Source: Caldithrix sp. RBG_13_44_9 (lineage in GTDB: Bacteria; Calditrichota; Calditrichia; RBG-13-44-9). Taken from it: a stretch of DNA of 26,222 nucleotides. The stretch spans positions 28,655-54,876 of the forward strand of contig MESS01000003.1 in the NCBI GenBank assembly GCA_001771055.1, given 5' to 3'. Shown here piece by piece: positions 23,306 to 26,222 of the stretch. The notes under the pieces were generated by a model that saw only the letters and a list, made by a program, of their open reading frames with translations, did not search any database and was not told the DNA's origin. The translations under genes and the position numbers were made by a program. Position 1 is the stretch's first letter; every line of letters starts with the position of its first letter.

Positions 23306-23465
23306 TTCTGGTATCGGGAAGCGCGGTGAAATGCCGCCACTGCCCCGCAACTGTAATGGAGAACCAAAACTCAGCATGCCACTGTCCCAAAACGGATGGG
23401 ATGGGAAGGCGAGTTAGTAGGATGATCCCAGAGTCAGGATACCGGCCAGGATAGAGTGAACCCGT
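23306..23465 (+). ncRNA. Cobalamin (B12) riboswitch
   Basis: An adenosylcobalamin- or cobalamin-sensing aptamer in the leader of the B12 transport genes. Visible conserved parts, in order: GGTATCGGGAA with GCGCGGTGAAATGCCGCC, CACTGCCCCGCAACTGTAAT (23338-23357), GCCACTGTCCC (23388-23398), and the B12 box GTCAGGATACCGGCC (23433-23447). GGTATC and GATACC can close the basal stem. It is followed 60-100 bases later by a terminator hairpin, so it most likely switches btu transcription off when B12 is bound. Confidence 0.93.
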
Positions 23466-23523
23466 AAAAACCTTCGCGGGAAGGTTGGGTAGAGTGATCT
23501 TTACGTTTTTTATCAGAAATATT

Positions 23524-23562
23524 CCCCCAATTTTCCTGTTGGAAGATTGGGGGTTTTCTTTG
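23524..23562 (+). terminator. Terminator hairpin of the B12 riboswitch
   Basis: CCCCCAATTTTCC (23524-23536) pairs over 13 bp, with one G-U pair, with GGAAGATTGGGGG (23541-23553) around TGTT, then TTTTCTTT. It lies downstream of the aptamer and before btuF, the arrangement of transcription attenuation. Confidence 0.9.
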
Positions 23563-23866
23563 ATCAGTACAGATTTACCCTTGATTCAGTTTGATCATGG
23601 AAATTATCATGATCCTGCTGAAATTCTATGTTCACTTTCTATTTCCTCAATTGGCGATAACTATTGAGATATCACTTTTTGCAAGATCCGTGAGCGATGA
23701 ATGATAAGAAAAATAATTACCTCCCCCTGTATCAAAATTTGTCGAATCGATGAAAACAATGGTTATTGTATCGGTTGTTATCGCTCATTGTCTGAGATTA
23801 CAGGATGGCCGAAATTTAAGACATCGGAAAAGATAATGATCAACCTAAAACTGTACAAACGTAAAC
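23563..23866 (+). other. Untranslated spacer between the riboswitch terminator and btuF
   Basis: About 300-400 bases, depending on the btuF start, with no recognisable gene. TGAGCGAT (23691-23698) and ATCGCTCA (23780-23787) could pair, enclosing a smaller hairpin with ACAAT/ATTGT arms near 23753-23770. No second aptamer is recognised. The length is unusual for a riboswitch-controlled gene. Confidence 0.35.
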
Positions 23867-23965
23867 GTGGTGAAAATTAAAGATTTAAATTTCCATAATT
23901 TGACACCGTCCCCAACATATAAAACCAGAATGTTGATGGATTTTTTTATTTCCTTAACAACCGGG

Positions 23966-24850
23966 ATGAACAGAAAAATCCACCTTAGCGGGTTTATTGT
24001 GGTATGTATTCTGGTTATGTTGGGGAAGAGTCTATATGCTCAAGCTTCAGTAAACTACCTGAGGGTAATTTCCCTGGCTCCTCATATTACCGAGATCATC
24101 TATAAATTGAAAGCTGACTACCTGCTGGTAGGCCGGACTGATTTTTGTAATTATCCGCCAGCAGTAAAAAAAATCACGAGTGTTGGGGGTTATCTAAATA
24201 TTGATTTTGAAAAGATTGTGGCTTTAAAACCGGATCTTATTTTTCAGTTCCCGAATAATGACAATCAGCGAAAACTGGAAGATTTGGGTTTCCGGGTAAT
24301 ATCTGTACCCAATGAGACTCTTGGTGACATCCTGGGTAGTATTAAAATGATCGGAGAATCTCTTAATATGGTTGAGCAGGCAGCGAGATTAATCGAGAAT
24401 ATCGAAGATACTCTGCGACTGGTCTCAAAACCTGCTCAAGGCCAGACTCAGTCTGTGTCAGCTTTGTTGGTGGTTGGCCGCCAGCAGGGGAGTCTGGCCC
24501 ATCTCTATCTGGCCGGACCCTCGACCTATATCAATGAGTTGTGGAGTCTGTGCGGGGGAGTAAATGCTTTTTCCGAGGTTACTTATCGTTACTTTCCGGT
24601 TAATGCTGAGGATCTCATTACCCGCAATATTGATGTTATCCTGGAGTTTCATCCAGAATGGAATATGGATCCAGAAAGGCTGGAAGCTGAGAAGAGTACC
24701 TGGGCTTATATTTTCCTCAACCGGGTATTACCTAAGCATAAAGTATACATATTTTCTCAGCCATTTTTTGTTATCCCCGGCCCGCGAATCACCCAGATTG
24801 CGATAGAGTTTTCAAAGTTAATTGAATCTATCTCAGAGGAATCCGAATGA
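23966..24850 (+). CDS. btuF: Cobalamin ABC transporter, periplasmic binding protein
   Basis: A 294-residue class III solute-binding protein (BtuF/FhuD type) that delivers B12 to the BtuCD transporter. From Met34 of the longest frame there is a clear signal peptide (MNRK, a hydrophobic core, then YAQA), without a lipobox Cys, so a soluble periplasmic protein is expected. The mature part starts RVISLAPHITEIIYKLKADYLLVGRTDFCNYP, then GGYLNIDFEKIVALKPDLIF, typical of the family. The longest frame starts with GTG at 23867, and an ATG at 23930 is another choice; none has a good ribosome site, so the signal peptide decides. The riboswitch upstream makes cobalamin the likely ligand, rather than an iron chelate. 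Confidence 0.85.
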   Translation: MNRKIHLSGFIVVCILVMLGKSLYAQASVNYLRVISLAPHITEIIYKLKADYLLVGRTDFCNYPPAVKKITSVGGYLNIDFEKIVALKPDLIFQFPNNDNQRKLEDLGFRVISVPNETLGDILGSIKMIGESLNMVEQAARLIENIEDTLRLVSKPAQGQTQSVSALLVVGRQQGSLAHLYLAGPSTYINELWSLCGGVNAFSEVTYRYFPVNAEDLITRNIDVILEFHPEWNMDPERLEAEKSTWAYIFLNRVLPKHKVYIFSQPFFVIPGPRITQIAIEFSKLIESISEESE

Positions 24851-25620
24851 TTCAATTTGAAAATGTCCACTTTTGGTATGACCAAAATCCTGTTCTTAAA
24901 GACCTTAATTTTTCGATTACCGGTGGAGAATTTATAGGCATAATTGGACCTAATGGTGCCGGGAAATCCACCCTTTTGAAACTGATCGATAGACTGATAA
25001 GTCCCAATAAAGGGAACGTCAGATTGGGCGGTAATCCTCTTAAGATATACTCTCCCAAAGAATTAGCCAGACTGATCGGATATGTGCAGCAGGATTTCAC
25101 TACTACTTTTAATTATACGGCTCTTGATATTGTCTTAATGGGAAGGTTTCCTCATCAAAAAGCACTGGCTTTTGATTCGGCCGAAGATGTACAAATTTCG
25201 CTGCGGGCCATGGAAACTACGGATTGTCATTATTTAAAAGATCGGGAATTTCATACCCTGAGCGGTGGTGAAAGACAACGGGTTGTATTAGCATCGGCCT
25301 TAGCACAAGAACCTCAAATCTTATTGCTGGATGAACCAACTTCGGCCCTGGATTTAAAGCATCAGATCCATTTTTACCAAATACTGCTCAAATTAAAGAA
25401 TGAAAGAAACATGACTATTCTTACTGTTACTCATGATATTAATCTGGCGGCTCAGTTTTGCCAGCGGATTATCATTTTAAAGGAGGGCGTGATTGTGGCT
25501 GATGGCAGGACCCGGGAAATCATGCAGAAAGAAGTTTTACAGCATACCTATGACATTCCCATCCGAATTCTAACTCATCCGGGAAACGATTTACCGTTAA
25601 TTTTCCCTGAGTTTAAATAA
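24847..25620 (+). CDS. btuD: Cobalamin ABC transporter ATP-binding protein
   Basis: A 257-residue ABC ATPase of the FecE/BtuD group driving uptake through BtuC. All motifs are present: Walker A GPNGAGKST (34-42), Q-loop YVQQ (79-82), signature LSGGERQR (138-145), Walker B ILLLDEP (158-164) and switch His196 (TVTHD). Its ATG overlaps the btuF stop (ATGA) and GAGGA lies upstream inside btuF, so the genes are coupled. Assignment to B12 rather than siderophore transport rests on the riboswitch. Confidence 0.93.
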   Translation: MIQFENVHFWYDQNPVLKDLNFSITGGEFIGIIGPNGAGKSTLLKLIDRLISPNKGNVRLGGNPLKIYSPKELARLIGYVQQDFTTTFNYTALDIVLMGRFPHQKALAFDSAEDVQISLRAMETTDCHYLKDREFHTLSGGERQRVVLASALAQEPQILLLDEPTSALDLKHQIHFYQILLKLKNERNMTILTVTHDINLAAQFCQRIIILKEGVIVADGRTREIMQKEVLQHTYDIPIRILTHPGNDLPLIFPEFK

Positions 25621-25631
25621 ATCCGTGAAAA

Positions 25632-26222
25632 ATGCCTACTCCAGCTCATAAAATTGTATTTCTGCTTTTCCTGCTATTGTTATTATTGGCAGTATTATTC
25701 TTTGCGCCATTGATCGGATCACAACCAATTGATTTCAATCAGATCTTGAGTTATCTGAAAGGAACAGAAACCACCAGCGGGGTAATTTTTTTCCGAATCC
25801 GGATCCCCAGAATATTTTTGGCCGCGATTACCGGTGCCTCTCTGGCGGTGGCGGGGGTCATTTTCCAGGCGCTGTTGCGTAATCCACTGGCCACTCCCTA
25901 TACTCTGGGGGTTTCTTCCGGTGGGGCTCTGGGTGCCGTTCTGATGATTAAATTAGGAGGTACCTTTTCCTGGTGGGGTTTTTCTACTATCCAGGGGGCT
26001 GCATTTCTAGGAAGTCTGGCCACCATTGGCCTGGTCTACTATCTGGCACGACGTCATAAGCGAATCTCGGTTTATGTCATGATTCTGGCGGGAGTTACGG
26101 TCAGCTATTTTTTTGGAGCGATGATTTTACTGCTGCATTTTATCGCAGATTTTACGGAAACCCGGCAAATGATTCGCTGGATGATGGGGGGGCTGGATGT
26201 GGTCCAACCGGAAATTCTCTGG
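25632..26222 (+). CDS. btuC: Cobalamin ABC transporter permease, C-terminus cut by window edge
   Basis: The first 197 residues of a FecCD/BtuC-family permease; the family is about 330 long. An N-terminal membrane segment is followed by FFRIRIPRIFLAAITGASLAVAGVIFQALLRNPLATPYTLGVSSGGALGAVL, the hallmark of the family, then further helices. The frame is open to the window edge. It starts 11 bases after btuD with a weak ribosome site. The order F-D-C puts the permease last of the three. Confidence 0.92.
   Translation, partial: MPTPAHKIVFLLFLLLLLLAVLFFAPLIGSQPIDFNQILSYLKGTETTSGVIFFRIRIPRIFLAAITGASLAVAGVIFQALLRNPLATPYTLGVSSGGALGAVLMIKLGGTFSWWGFSTIQGAAFLGSLATIGLVYYLARRHKRISVYVMILAGVTVSYFFGAMILLLHFIADFTETRQMIRWMMGGLDVVQPEILW

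Noticed and set aside
23691..23787. A second riboswitch between the B12 terminator and btuF
   Set aside because: Only an 8-bp distant inverted repeat and a weak small hairpin are seen; no known aptamer motif matches.
1..26222. CRISPR arrays, insertion sequences, phage genes, tRNA or rRNA genes
   Set aside because: No spaced direct repeats, transposase or integrase frames, or tRNA/rRNA-like sequences were seen anywhere in the window.

Overview
The window reads as part of the chromosome of an anaerobic, fermentative, probably diderm bacterium. It holds a tripeptidase, a ferredoxin-reducing 2-oxoacid oxidoreductase of the branched-chain (VOR) type, and a very large [NiFe] group 4 hydrogenase / Mrp antiporter operon. 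The B12-binding protein has a signal peptide that looks cleavable rather than a lipobox, which fits a periplasm. Shine-Dalgarno sites (AAGGAG/GAGGT types), sigma70-like promoters and AT-rich spacers point to Bacteria. The lineage cannot be fixed from the sequence alone; an uncultured anaerobic phylum such as Atribacterota is only a guess.

Layout. 1-1205 (-) is pepT, cut at the window edge. 1363-1617 (+) is a tiny hydrophobic membrane protein with its own near-consensus promoter. 1765-2241 (-) is a hydrogenase maturation protease, separated by a terminator from the block upstream of it. 2372-17854 (-) is one compact run of 18 genes. In transcription order these are: HydB-like Fe-S protein, FAD/NAD(P) flavoprotein with a [2Fe-2S] tail, a formate-dehydrogenase-like subunit without a visible active-site Cys/Sec, a four-cluster ferredoxin, a zinc-ribbon TPR protein, the NuoH-, NuoB-, NuoC- and NuoD-like hydrogenase core (Ni-binding L1 and L2 cysteines intact), a NuoL-like antiporter subunit, an MbhD/MbhE-like fusion, MrpB, C, D, E, F and G, and a HycF/NuoI-like ferredoxin. 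17855-18319 is a promoter and leader region with a perfect Rex-type operator placed over the predicted transcription start. 18320-21104 (-) is the three-gene VOR operon (delta, alpha, beta-gamma fusion). 21434-22420 (-) is a dihydroorotate-dehydrogenase-like protein with a strong promoter and terminator. 22607-23152 (-) is rfbC. From about 23306 (+) a cobalamin riboswitch with a terminator precedes btuF, btuD and btuC; btuC is cut at the right edge.

How the parts fit. Peptide breakdown yields 2-oxoacids, and VOR oxidises them while reducing ferredoxin. The MBH-Mrp complex can dispose of these electrons as H2 and store energy as an H+ or Na+ gradient. The first four genes of the operon look like an added electron-input module able to handle NAD(P)H. 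A Rex operator (Rex senses NADH/NAD+) at the operon promoter fits that role. The combination of a Rex-controlled MBH-Mrp hydrogenase, a sulfhydrogenase-type diaphorase and a cofactor-degenerate FDH-like subunit is the most unusual thing in the window.
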